A stretch of 64,000 nucleotides of DNA from Balanoglossus misakiensis (Eukaryota > Hemichordata). A program made the position numbers and the translations under genes. The notes beneath the pieces were generated by a model. The model had not been told where the DNA came from. It saw nothing but the letters and a program-made list of their open reading frames with translations, and did not search any database. Numbering within the stretch: position 1 is the stretch's first letter; each line of letters starts with the position of its first letter. The stretch is from the NCBI GenBank assembly GCA_040954595.2, contig CM082588.2:4154001-4218000 (forward strand). The letters run 5' to 3'. This document shows positions 50,639 through 63,705 of this stretch, piece after piece.

Positions 50639-51526
50639 AAACTTCCTTCAGGAAAAAATGGAAAAAAAGCAAAAACATTTATGACCTTGTGACAAAGACT
50701 TTCAGTTGTTTTAGAGAAAAAAACTGAACATCAGTGTTTTTTGCTGAAATGTGTCCGTATTTTTGGTGAAAATTCCTTTATGTAGATGTAATGTTTTCTG
50801 TTCCGTTTGTATACATACAATCAATATTTTTTTTAATTATACTAGCCGGGGGAAATGCCTAAAGATTGGACAGTTATAAAGATACCTAATGAAAAACAAG
50901 TTTGCTCACAGAAGCATTTTTTTCTGAAATTGGCTCACTGCGTTGAATTCAGCGACTTTTTTTCCTGTATTCTGAAGTTTTTTACACAAAACGTTCAACA
51001 ATATTTTCAGAATTTTACCTAGCGTGTCAATTAAAGTGATACCAGCCTAGAGATGTGTTAGCTTAAAAAGTGTGCTGCCAAAAAAGTGAACATGTTCATT
51101 TATATCAGAAAAAAATAGCGCTTTAATAGTTCTTTGTTTTTAAACCCCTTGCTACTCTTTTGCCTGTTACAGTTGTTGACTTCCTGTATATATCAAATTA
51201 TCAGCATCTATTCAAATCAGTCTGATGGCCCATGTCTTTTTCAGAGTTATATACCCATTTATTTTTCAGAATAGCCTGTTTGGCTGCAGTGGTATGCACA
51301 CTGTGTGTGTCAAAGTTGCATGTGTTTCTCATTGCTTGTCCAAAAGTCATGTGATTACGAGCAAATGTCTCGTCCAAAAAGTTGCAGTTATAAAATCAAC
51401 GAATGGAGTGGTGTCATTATTTTGACTGGTCACTCCATCCTGCATAAAATGCGTGATGGCTTACACTGAATTTAGCAAGAAATTTGACAACAGTACACTG
51501 CAAGATAAGTTACTAGAATAGGTTTG

Positions 51527-51619
51527 TTAACCCTTTCACCCCCAGTTCCATCTATAGAGGTTCAACCTTACCATAGAAAATAATGGGTTTGGCCCGAACC
51601 ATGGTGGTGAAAGGGTTAA
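51527..51619. mobile_element. Short TTAA-flanked palindromic MITE
   Basis: Begins TTAACCCTTTCACC and ends GGTGAAAGGGTTAA, so terminal inverted repeats start CCCTTTCACC inside a TTAA duplication: the piggyBac-type pattern. It is 93 bp in total and non-coding. A truncated copy in the opposite orientation lies in intron 9 of the next gene. Confidence 0.85.
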
Positions 51620-53009
51620 AGAGCCGGTGTATATGTTGCAACTTGCATGGTAAATTTAGGAACATATACACCTATTGTAGCACGTTAGCTAAGGTATATA
51701 TCGTTGATTAGTGCTGTCAAAAGTTTTTACTGAACTCAGTGTAATACCAGTAGTTTGTTGACACAGTTTGTGATATCTGGTATGTCCTGTTAATGTTAAA
51801 CTTTACCAGGTCAGATAAAGTTAACCAATTATGTTCTCCTTGCATGTATCATTGACAAAATTATGCACACCACATGACCTTCATTCGACCAATCATAGCG
51901 CAGGAAACGGGGGACGTGTGTAACTGAATGGGGCTCTCACTTCCGACAAACAGAACACCATAAATATGTACACAAAACATACATACATATCGTCCCTGAA
52001 TATACAGTAGAATCAGAACTACCTGGTTACTCTTGGGTAAAGTACTTTGTGTTGAATGTTACACATCCTTGCCATGGAAACAAGAAAAACTAATCTTAGC
52101 AATTCATTGACTGTAAAACATTGCTTGAAACATTTTCCTTGTGCAAACCTCACATTGCAACAATTTATCACATTTTCGTCATTTTTGACAAGTTTAGCCA
52201 ATCATCAGACAACACGATGTCTTACCGTTCTGGATGAAATCAAGGTGACGTTGATGGAAATCTGATGGTTTTGTTACTTCATGTTTTGAAAAATTATAGC
52301 TTTGAAACTTGCAGGCCGTGCAGAGAATTCTAAATATCAGGGATAATTCTATTGCTGTTATTTTTTTTTATTGAAATACATCGTTATTCATGATGGCATA
52401 CAAGATGTCAGTTTCTTTTGGAGATGTAGACTTGCTATTGGTGATTTCAGGTAACTATTCAGCACTCTAATAATTATTTTGTTTTAATGCCAAAATCGTT
52501 TTCCTGTTAGTTCGTTAAACATTCCAAAATCATTTTCAGTGTTACCTTATGTTGTATCCAGGATTTTTCTGATTAAAGAAATGGGGTTTGTGTATAAGCA
52601 TCCCCCCCCCCCCCCCGACAGAACAGCTGCGTTTCCACAGCCAAGTTTAACCCTCAGTACTAGATTGGAGCCAAGAAAACCCCTCTTCATTCTAGGCTGT
52701 GTGTGCCATATTTTGAATGTTCTGTACACCTCTTGTGCATGGGCCATCATGCCTTTTTACTGATTTGCGAAATATGTAATTGTTTACATCAAATCTGTGT
52801 TGTATCTAAGAATCCAATGGAGTAAACAACATTATGTTCCTTTCAACTTTGCTTTGAGGCTAGCCAGAGCCATCTTGTTTCCACTTGAAGTTTCACGAAT
52901 AAATAAAAAATGAAAATGTGAGCCTAACATGCCTCAGTGTCACTTTATTTTACGTCAAAAGTATTTCTCCCCTCCCTTACGTTATGACCGTGTCCTGCTA
53001 CAATTCCAT

Positions 53010-53065
53010 CTGTCTGTCTGTCTGCCTGCCTGTCTGTCTATCTATCTATCTATCTATCTATCTAC
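53010..53065. repeat. (CTGT/CTAT)n tetranucleotide microsatellite
   Basis: CTGT and CTGC units followed by CTAT units, ending in TCTACTAG. Confidence 0.9.
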
Positions 53066-53796
53066 TAGTATTTTTCTGTCTGTCTATCCTATATGTGTCT
53101 TCTGCTACGTTATGCTGTGCCACTGATACGCAAAACATAAATCTCCGCCGCTAGGTAATTACGTCGACGGGACTTTCCCAATCCAATCTTTTCAGTCGTC
53201 ATCCCATCCCGTGCATGTTATGTCACATGAGCCATGTGAAATAAATGTAGGTGTGTCAATGAACATGACAAGGGCCATTGGGCTGTACCACTTTGAGACA
53301 AGGGCTCCAACAGAATTGCATGAACGAATATCACACAACGCTGTCCTCTATGTGTGATGATTATTTTCAGTTTCCATGTATTACTTGAAATAAGTGTTGT
53401 TCACGTCTACAGATTTTTTCAAAACTCTGCGATATCTCTCAAGTCGAAACATTGCCATGTTTAGGAACTCCCTTAATGAATTATGGTGTACCCTGCACAC
53501 ATATACATTAACGTGTGTCGGCGACATATTAAGTGTGTCATATGTCAGCCTTATTTATACAGTTTCGAAATCAATGTGTGTTTGACAGGTACATGAATGG
53601 TAATGTTCGACATCGACATACTATAGTATATATACATTATGTGAAAATCTGCAAGTTGCTTACAATAATAATGTCGACAACGCCTCTACCGTACTACAGT
53701 CTACCTCAATATAGTTCACCAAGCATGTGATTAAGTGACGCGTCGACGTGCTATGAAAACAGTTTGATTTAGAATGGCATAATAGTGAAAATCATC

Positions 53797-56700
53797 ATGC
53801 AGAAATCTTTGAACGATCAGCTGTTATCAGCGGCAGAAACAAACCACATCGCCGCAGTTCGACAGCTATTCACCCGAGGGGCTTCACTGACGGCAACCGA
53901 CAAGAAGGTAAGTGTGTTTGTTTCAAGTGTGGCAATGTCAATTTCGTGCGAGTGTCTATTTCGGCCGGGGATGTTGCATATAACGCTGACAGAAATGTAC
54001 GTGTAATGAATCATACACGGTTTATACATAGCAGTAGTGTTTATTATGACGGGCGATTGTCAATAAATCTCATGTTTTTTTAAAATAACGCCGTCAAGTT
54101 CCTTGGGCCGCGATTGACTATGACCTAGCTCGACCACCAACATGGCGTTTGGGCCAAGTATGACGTTTATACATGCACGATTCTCTTCCTAACATATTAA
54201 ATGATACATCCTGTCACGGTTTACTAGTTGTTGTGTATGGTGCGGCTGTACGTCCATGGTTAAGCCATGCACTGATATCAATCCCGCGATTTCAACACTG
54301 CCCTGCGCTTGTACAATGTAGTGTAACCATGGAGATTGGACGCTATATTGGGCGCGCGTCACCTGGCAATGCAAAGCGTGTATTTGTACTGCACAGAAAC
54401 GCCATAGTATGGTAATTAACGCCATAAATTAAAAATAAGCCATAAACTCGCTCACAAACAACGAGGGTAATTTCCAAAATAAATTAAAATGAAAAATGTT
54501 CATGATTTTGTTTGCATTAGTGGTTGTTTATAGACATTTCATATGGTAAAATGTAATTGTTACCTTTTGGAAAATAATAACTTTTGAAAGTCAAAGTATT
54601 TTTATTAGATTGCCAATATTCACGGACAGTGGTCTGCAGATCCTGCATGTAAATCTTGTATATATATACTAGTATATATTTTTTCTGTGAAATAGGGTGA
54701 ATACAATGCCATCCAGTTGGCTGCAAAGTGTGGGAGCACAGAAGTTGTAGAGTTTCTGGTCAAAGTTGATGGTTGCCCCATCAATTCACAATCAAAAGTG
54801 AGTACTTATATAGACTTTCTTTCTTTACAAGGAAACTGCATAATAATATAAGAGGAAATAGAAAAGAAAAGGAAAGAAATTATTTTCTTCTTTAGATTTT
54901 TTTCCTGTAAGAAGTATAAGTCCAATAAGGCCATTTCCTCCTGAATTTGTGAAAACAGGTTTAATGTACCCTATGTTGACTTCTGATTTTTGTTTAGAAT
55001 AGTATTGGTGCTTACTAGTAATTTAAATGCGGGCATCATGGAATCAATAGGGATCCACCATGTTTGGCAACAGTACCCACAATGCAATGCCTCATTCACC
55101 CACCACACAATGTGAATGAGTTTATGACCATCATATATGAATGTGTCCAAATTGACATGGCCATAATGACATGACAACATATATTTCTTACAGTCCAGCG
55201 GTCGAACCGCCCTACATTTGGCCTCGCAGTATGGTCACGGGCTTGTAGTGGATGCTTTGATCAAAGCGAACTGTGACCTACACCTACGCACTAAGGTATG
55301 TACTTTGCCCAGCAGACACCAATACCCAATCATAGACAAAATGAAACTGCCCTGTCAAAATGTGGTGCAACATTTTTTTTTTGTTTTCACACATTTTTCC
55401 CTGTTTTTCTCCTTAATTTTAGACCAATGGACATCATTTTCCATTGTCTACACGTCTTGATCAAAATTTTACAAAAAATACGGAAAAAGTTATGAGGGTT
55501 AATAATTAATAATTTTATTCCCTATTCCTCGGTTGAATTGTTTCAGCTGTTTGGCCGAACTGCTCTACACTGGGCGGCAGTCAGTGGACAGTACACCATT
55601 GTGGAAAGACTCCTGCAGGCAGGAAGTGATGTCAATGTTCCTGACAAGGTCAGTAGTGGTCATGTGACTATCACATGACACCAGACAGGAATCTATGTGT
55701 GGACTTGATAAAGCAACTTCACCAGAAGCAAAAGTAGTTGTCTAGATCGAAGCCTATATATCTATTCTAGAAACCTGTCTATACCAAATGCCCCTTTAAA
55801 TACATGGGAATAGACCACAAAATTTCAGATGATAATCAATAATATAACTAATATGTAATGAAAATATTTATCTGTAGTTTACAGTTTTTGCTCTACCACA
55901 TATCAGTCTGTTCTTTAGTTGTATCATTTTCTTTTATTTGTTACACTCATTTGAATGTTATATGATCAAATATTCACATATTGTGCATGGTAAGTGACAT
56001 CATGTCTTCCATTTCAACTTCATTGTAGAGCTGTGCAGAAATGGCTTCAGAAGTTGCGGCATCTAAAGGCATCTCTCTACAAGCTCCTCTTCTTGTAAGT
56101 TTAGTAATCCATGTGTTAATTCCCTTCCTAATTTACTACTGTGATACTCTATAATTGTCACCTAGCAACTGAGTACAAAGGTCATGTATGGTAACTTCCA
56201 TTGACTGTCACGATAAGGTAATTCCTGAACAACTGTATTGTATATTATTCTTTGAAAAATGACACTGCATTGTATGAAGTGAAATTGTTGGTTTTCGTTC
56301 CTGTACAGAGTATAGGAAGTACAGCATTACACATGGCGTCACAACTCGGTCATAAATCGACAGTTGGAGCCCTTCTCAGAGGTGGAGCCAAGGTGGATGT
56401 GACACAGGTAAATGGTGAAGGTATTTGATTATCATTGAGTAAGTTACAGTCTCAACACATTCGACGTCGGTCAGCTACAAAAATTTGGTGGATCAGTGAA
56501 CATTAGAGAGTTTAATGAATATTTGTTGCTGTTCTTCAGGCCAGTGGCAGAACTGCCCTGCATTTGGCAGCAATGAATGGACATAGTGAAGTCATGGAAT
56601 TGCTTATCAAAGCAGGTGCTGACATCAACAGGACAACTCAGGTGTGTTGCAAACAGTGCAGTTATTTCAATTGGAAACATCTGTGAAAATATCTTTTGTC

Positions 56701-59700
56701 TAAATCCTGGTTATTTGTACATGTTAGCTGTAATTGCCAAAGAATGAGCTTCAGTGTATAATCACAAATGTTCACATCCCTAATGAATAAATGTATAAAG
56801 TACTAGTGTACAATGATTGTGCACTAATAGTGAAAGCAAAATGATAATAAGTTGATTGCCATGCTGAGTGTATAATTGAGTCATGAACTAAGAAATTGTG
56901 ATTTGCTAGAGACAGGGTCGACACTGCCTGTAGACTGTAATATCTCAGTTACCATGTCCCTATACTATACAGAGACTACAAACACCACTTCACTTTGCTG
57001 CATCTGGTGGACATCAGAATGCCGTCCAAGTACTGTTGGATTGTGGGTGTGAGACCGAGTGCAAGAATAAGGTAAGAATAGGTACACATAAAGCAAGATT
57101 TGTTTTTAAGGGTGACTGGCTGTTCAACTTTCCTGCATAAAAAATGATGCATTGTATCACAAACCAAACATTTCTCCTGCACTTTCCTGCAGCTGAACAT
57201 GCGACCAGTTGATCTTGCCCAAAACAAAGGACATGAAGAGATTGTTGAGATAATCCTAGAGAGACAAGTGAGTAGCCTGCCCACTAGTGGCCACTGTGTA
57301 TTAATTTTGATGCTTTACAGCAAAAAACATTATGCGGACTTCTGGTGCTTAATTGGCAGAGTACAGTGTTTGCTTATTCTGGTTCGGTCAATTTCCATTG
57401 TTTTCTATGGTAAACCTGAACCTCTATAGAGGAAACTGGGGGTGAAAGGGTTACTGGTAATATAAGAACTTTTTCTGATAGTGTTTATAGTCTACATTTT
57501 CTGAATTGTTGCTTTCAGGAGAGAGATCACCATTCAGGTGAACCAGAACACAGAAAAATGGGTAAGTCTAAGAAATGACTGTATATGATATACTGATGCA
57601 TGAAATTCTTTAAAAACCTTAGCATCTACAGAAATAAAACATAACGTGGAATTCCAATTCACCATGACATGTGACTCTGGTTTCAGTGCCGAGGGAAATT
57701 GATCTGAGAGGCCCCGAAGTCAGGAGGATATATGAGAGGGCGTGTGCAGAGGGGAAAAAGAAGGTCTACCGGGCTAGAGTGATGTTCGTCGGACAGCAAG
57801 GTGTGGGTAAAACCAGTCTTGCGAAGAGTCTACGAGGAGAACAATTCCAGTGCGATGAGCCGAGTACCAATGGAATCGACACAGATCCATCAGCGTGTGT
57901 TATTGACATTAAACATTGCAAGTCGAGAGCATCAGCTGGTAAGTTTCACAGTCAGTCGGTCACCATATTGCCATCTTAAGTTAGATTATATCCAAGATTT
58001 TCGGGGGGAAAATGGTAGTAGACATGAAATCTTTCAAACTGTGTGTGGTGACTTGTTGTAATGGGGAAACTTCATATCCACTGCGGTCTTAATCGAACTA
58101 CTGAGACAAACAGCTTGACATCTATCATTGACATCAACTACACAGACACATACTTACTGCCTAGACACATACTTATCTGCGAGTCATGCAGTTACTGTTC
58201 TGTGTTTGCAGGCATTGTAAGAAGTGTTCCGGCCATGTCTGATGGCAGGGTATTACATGATGTAGATGCACTCAATATTGAATGCGTTTCAAATCCAGGT
58301 GATGCCTACAACAGCGCCATCTCTGGCGACATCTTCAATAGTACGGTTGCTAGGCTCGTCGCAGCCGAGCTGAAGAAGAAGTCTGTTGCAACTGAACAGA
58401 ACGCGAGTGACTTTCGTCAGGGGGTCGAGGAAAGAAAAGACGGCGAAGACAAGCCATTTGAAGAACCACAACAAGTGGATGATGGGAGCAGCTCCGAGGA
58501 TGAAGGATTTATGGAGACAACAGTTACACCGGGAAAGGATAGTGACTTCCAAGGCAAGGCTAATGAAATTCCATTCACTTCTGACATTCCTAAAAAGTCC
58601 TGGAATTTAAAACCTTTTGATTATCATTTATTCATTCATTTATTTAGTTATCTATCTACCTATCTAACCATCTATCTTCCTATTTACTTTTTGCAGACAC
58701 TGATCTATCACTAGCCATTGGTATTCAGGAATCGCCTCCAATGTCTGAATTACCTGATGAAATAACAGAGATTTTAGAGCAGTTGACACTTGAGGGCGTT
58801 CTTGATGAAGACTTTGATGAGGACCCAGAAATTACTTTGTCATTTTGGGACTTTGGCGGGCAAAGTGTTTTCTACACTACACATCAGGTACAATTTAGCC
58901 ATTTTGATTTCCTTGACAACTGGTTCTGCATTTCTTGTGAGAAACGGTGGCTCTGAGAATTGTCATTTCTACAACTGATATTGCACCCCTGTGGAAAATA
59001 ATTACATAATATATTTGTAGGGAGTTTTAATGTTTCCTAACTTAATCTAATCTGGTACGTCCATGATCTGATAGAAGATGTCCTCCAAAATCATGTTGGC
59101 TTTTAAATTTAGTTGTACATAGCTTCAGTTAGGAGACAATCATTACTGAGCGAAATGAATTCTAGTTCAACTGGTCTTGAAAAGTCTTGGAATTGAGGCA
59201 ACTCAGGGGATAACCAACCGTGAAAGTCTGAAAATTCATGTTCACATTAGGAAAGTTCATTCAGCTTCCCATGCTGTTGTAAAATGGGGATTATCATCAC
59301 AAACAACTGGCACATTACTGTACAAACTTCCCTGGACATTGGCTATGTATGTGCACATGCAGTCCATCCAGACACATAATCTGTTTGAACCCTGTTTTAC
59401 TACCCATCCATTCCTAGGTGTTCTTGACAAACCGAGCTATTTACATACTCGTACTCGATGCAACCAAAGCCTTGGATGCGCCCGTATCGCCAGAAACCAG
59501 ACACAGTGTCCATGAAATATTTGCCGAACAAACAACTTCAAAGGTCAAAGGTAACTCATCTTTAGATATTCAACCACCTACATAACAGAAATAGTTGCCT
59601 GCAGTCATTTTATTTTGATGATGATTACGTTATTACGTTAGCATTCCAAGTCTTGATGTTTTTGGTAAAACTGCTGATAATTTTGATGTACACTGCAGAA

Positions 59701-60904
59701 AATGCATGCAGTCACTCATGAGTGTTTAAGTTCAGATATATTGTTTCTATATCTGTGAAATATTCCACGCAGATAACACTAATTGCTTTTATTAATTTCC
59801 AATGTAGATTATATCAGCTTTTGGTTGAACTCCATCCACGCCAGTGTCTCTCGGCCCCAAAGATCTCAGGCAAACTCACCTGGTAACCAGAGACAACCAG
59901 CATCGCCACCCGACAACCGCACACAACCGGCATCACCAGCCGTGATACTTGTTGGCACTCACAAGGACAAGTTAATTCAGGTAATAGAACGGTTTTATAG
60001 AAAGTGGGTGATGTACTAAATTACATTAGGCAAGACAAATTAGACAAGACTTCACATATTTATGAAAATAGATATGGTTCTGAAATGATTATAGCCACAG
60101 GAGGCCCATTAATGGTTGTTAATTCTCACCATCCTTGTGGCCTTGTATGAGATTCTGAATCAGGTACCTGTCTTTGCTATGACGATGTTGTTCTCCTTTT
60201 GGTAGGGTGTTGAGGTTCCTGACAGTCGAGCAGAAGCCGAGCAAGACAAGAGAGCCCAACATTTCTTGACCGATGTCAGGAAGTACCTGGGGGATCACCT
60301 GCAAGCGGCCCACGAGCACGTCCTCCCCGAGCAGTTTGTGGTGGACAACTCCCAAAGAGCCAGAACGGGCAAGGACGATCCCCAGCTCTTGTTGCTACAG
60401 CAACAGCTCTACCAGGTTGCCAGGCAACAGAGCTGGATGGGGGAGGAGATTCCCATCAAGTGGCTGAGACTCGAAGAGAGAATCAAGTCTCTGAAGGACG
60501 ACGGTGTGAAGTTTATCAGCTTGTGCGAGATGGAGGACATTGCGAAGACTCTCATGATTAAGAAGGTGTCTGATGTTACAGTGATTCTGCAGTTTTATCA
60601 CGACATGGGAGATATTATTTATTTCAACGAGCCGCGGTTACGGGACTTGGTCATTCTGGATCCCCAGTGGTTGATTGACGTCTTCAAGAGCATCATCACC
60701 GTCAGACAGTACCAGTATCAAAGTCCACACTGTCGCAAGTACTGGGATAAGCTGGATAAGGAAGGAATCTTGGACATCCAGCTGGTTGAGTCCATGTGGG
60801 ACGCGTTGGGGCTGAGCAGACATCAAGCTGTCCTCCTGGATGTCATGGAGAAGTTTGACTTGATATGTCCTTGTGTTATGCAAGACGATGACGATGATGA
60901 TGAT

Positions 60905-60937
<33 letters not shown>

Positions 60938-62020
60938 GGAAAGAGTGAAACCCTTCCTGCTAACTCTTCCCTAGTCCCAAAGACTGAACACATCAGTAGG
61001 TATTTTGTGCCATCGCTTCTCAAAGCTGAGATAGACGAAGTTGATTTACTGCCTCCGGGCAGCACCTCTTGCCAATATCCTCTGTGTTTCCACTTTCAAG
61101 ACGGGTTTCTTCCGAACGGACTCTATCACCGCTTAGTCGCCAGGTGCCTGAGGGAATGGCCTTGTAATGCTCGCATGTATAAAAACTGCGCTCAATTTGT
61201 TCTTGATGAAAACCATGATTGCTTGCTCAGTAAGTCTGATAGCGACATCACAGTAAACGTCGTACACACCCCACTCGAGAGAGATTTGGAGAACGATGAC
61301 GAACCAGGTCCCCGCTGGTGCATGTTTGTCAGGAGGGTGGTCGACGGAAATTTGAATGATTTGATTGGACAGTGGGTGCCGGGGTCGTCGTTTAGAGTTT
61401 GTGTGAAATGTCCCTGCTCTGAGAAGAATCTCGGCAATAAGTCGTCTCGTCAGTGCCCGGCGCATTACATCAAAGTTTCGGAGAAAATCGTGAAGAAGGG
61501 AGCAGTGCAATGCAAATACCACCACCGGTGGAGAACAGAGCCTCTGAAGAGGTGGTTCATGCATGACGCTTCTGTGAAAACGCAACACTCACTCCAACAA
61601 GCTCAGGAACCCCAGGAGGAAACGGTCGGACTCTTCAACCAGAATGAACCAGTGCAGTGCTTGAACGAGAAGATATCTGCCCAAGAGTTTGAGAGCTTGA
61701 CAATGCTAGGCAGCCTCAAACACGTTCCTTTCTCAACCAGACAGAAAATGTCCATGTACCTGGACGATACTTCAAACAGACTACTCGCCGACTATCGATC
61801 ACTGGCATCAGAGCTGAACTACACAAATCTCGAAATCAGTCAATTTTCAATCGCGTTCCAACAGGGTAAAAGCCCAACATTGGAGCTTCTGCGATCGTAT
61901 GAGAGTTGTTCCAACTCCACCATAGCAAGAGTGGCTGCTGCGCTCATAAAACTTGAAAGACACGATGTTTTGAAAGAATTGTTCAGTGGCCTTAATATCA
62001 AATATTGCTATACGTTTTGA
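53797..62020 (+). CDS. ROCO protein: ankyrin repeats - Roc GTPase - COR - death domain (DAPK-like without kinase)
   Basis: Exons: 53797-53907, 54696-54797, 55194-55295, 55547-55648, 56029-56094, 56309-56407, 56540-56641, 56973-57071, 57193-57267, 57519-57561, 57687-57938, 58212-58553, 58697-58887, 59418-59550, 59808-59980, 60206-62020; 1268 aa. Residues 1-286 are eight or so ankyrin repeats, nearly one per phase-0 exon; exon 5 is short. The Roc GTPase follows: P-loop GQQGVGKTS (336-344), G3 DFGGQ (550-554) and G4 THKD (657-660), with an acidic insert between P-loop and G3 and a PASP-repeat insert before G4. COR starts near 665 (DLVILDPQWLIDVF) and contains an Asp/Glu run at about 891-907. Residues about 1174-1255 fit a death domain. 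In DAPK1 the same order follows a CaM-kinase; no kinase exon is seen here. The likely role is a GTP-regulated scaffold in death or innate signalling. Intron 12 uses a GC donor. Confidence 0.92.
57370..57454. mobile_element. Truncated copy of the TTAACCCTTTCACC MITE
   Basis: The reverse complement matches the element at 51527-51619 (CCCTTTCACCCCCAGTT, CTATAGAGGTTCA, CCATAGAAAA) but one end is lost and the TTAA is degraded to TTAC. It lies in intron 9 of the ROCO gene. Confidence 0.75.
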
Positions 62021-62085
62021 ATAGCACTTCCATGTTGTACAAGTTGATGACACCCTAGGATGCAAATTCTGTCGGTTTTTGTCAA

Positions 62086-62091
62086 AATAAA
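62086..62091 (+). terminator. Polyadenylation signal of the ROCO gene
   Basis: AATAAA about 66 nt past the stop codon. Confidence 0.7.
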
Positions 62092-63705
62092 GTTTGTGCA
62101 AGTTTCATATGGCGAATATGGATTTACCCACAGCTAGCACATAAGTAAAATTCAGCCAAACGGATTTACTTCCCCTTTGAAACTAAGAAAGAAAAAAGTA
62201 AGAATTGTAGTCTTGTCGGAAGTATTGGAACAAAAGCTTTAATATTCAAATATTTATGACACTTTATATTTATGCTGCTTTTATATTTTTATAACGTTTC
62301 ATGGTCTAGATCCCAATGTGGATACTGTTTTAATAAAAGCTTAAAATTACGATTACACGTTTGTACTATTGATGTCTATGAAGTATGAATACATGAATGA
62401 ATCTAAGAATGAACGAACGAACGAATGAATGAATGAAGACCAAATTTGCGGGAATGTTGAGTCTAAATATATTATCTGGCAGGGTTTGCTCATCCATCTG
62501 GTACCAGTTATTTTTTCTAGGATGTTGCCCCAAGGACAACTGTCATAATAACAGAAAGTTCTCTAACAGATCTTTTATATCCTAATCTCAAAGTTCCAAT
62601 ATATCGGTGTTTGGCATCGCCACCGACAGGGCGTTGACCTTTTATTACAACACCACACGTGCTCTGTTACATGCCCGTTGTGTCAGCCTGATAAAAATCG
62701 TGTGTCCGTTTAATTAAAAAAACGCCTCAGTCGACTTGCGTTGCAGGAGCGACGCTTTTCAGTGTGTCTTCCCCAGAGCCCGATCAGTTTTCTTATTCAC
62801 AATTCAATTCAATTCAATTCCTTTTTATCAACACATGTACGTACGAAGCCATGATCATTAGTAAATTGTCTGGCCACAGGACACAACATCGCGGCCGTGA
62901 AGTCGCAATATCCCCGCATACAGAGAATGGAAATGGCTCTGAAAATATGATAGCCACAGGAAGCATATTAAGGGGCAGTTCTCTCCATCCGCGTGGCCTT
63001 GTACGAAATTCTTAATCATGTACCATGTCTTTGCTATAATGATGCTGTTCTCCTTTAGGTAGGGTGTTAATGATACAGAAACTTGATAGTTTACTTACTG
63101 TATAGAGGGGGCTGCAAACCACGAGAAAGGGCCGACCTTCGATTTTCGTCGTCACTTTCTTATGTACATCATCTTAAATGAGACTATCAACACTTTGGAA
63201 AATCCTGTCCATATCGTCACAGTCATGACCTGCGCTTTCCCTCCCTGTCGGAAATTACTCTGGGTAACGAATGGGTCGTTGTTGTCACTACTTTCAGCCA
63301 TGGTGTCTGTACGTCAACGACTGAGTCTCGAATGATGGAAGTGGCGCCTCACCGACCATCTGGCAAATGAATTGGCTGTGTCATTCACCAGGTGCATTGT
63401 GTGAGGCTTGTGATTGGTTGATGTGCTTGAGAAGTTACTTAGTATACCAAGATCACAGATGTTGCCCTAATGCTACGTGTTGAAAGCCGGATGATGTTCT
63501 CGTGTCGTGAAATCGTTCAGATATTGAACTCCACTCGGATCTGCGGCCCTCTTGTCGTCAAATAGTTGAACGATTGCACTACACTCGTACATTTATCCTT
63601 TACTTATTATCACTTTGAACCCACCGCATCAAGATTCTCAGGCCCCAATGAACAGTTTTAATACTTAGAAAAAGTTTTTTTTTTCAGTGCTTTGTGTCTA
63701 AATCC
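62092..63705. other. Convergent intergenic region with a fragment of the ROCO gene
   Basis: Between the ROCO gene (plus) and the SDR gene (minus). No coding exon is seen. It contains a duplicated intron fragment at about 62933-63070 and short ACGA/ATGA repeats near 62410. Confidence 0.45.
62933..63070 (+). pseudogene. Decayed duplicate of ROCO intron 15 / exon 16 junction
   Basis: Matches 60075-60215 at roughly three bases in four, in the same orientation: shared landmarks include TAGCCACAGGA, GTGGCCTTGTA, GTCTTTGCTAT and TTCTCCTTT.GGTAGGGTGTT. The match runs through the acceptor AG and the first codons of exon 16 and then stops. It is either a relic of a tandem ROCO copy or a dispersed repeat shared by both places. 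Confidence 0.6.

Larger units (their letters stand above)
50639..53796. other. WTAP 3' UTR and spacer before the ANK-Roc-COR gene
   Basis: The first part is AT-rich and presumably 3' UTR. A pair of overlapping AATAAA signals at 52898-52907 could end a 2.3-kb UTR; earlier variants (ATTAAA near 51033) are possible. A TTAA-flanked MITE lies at 51527-51619. There is a poly-C run near 52604-52616 and a tetranucleotide repeat at 53010-53065. No coding exon is seen. Confidence 0.45.

Noticed and set aside
61133-61588. 151-codon minus-strand frame opposite the ROCO last exon
   Set aside because: Shadow of the conserved COR-region coding sequence on the plus strand.
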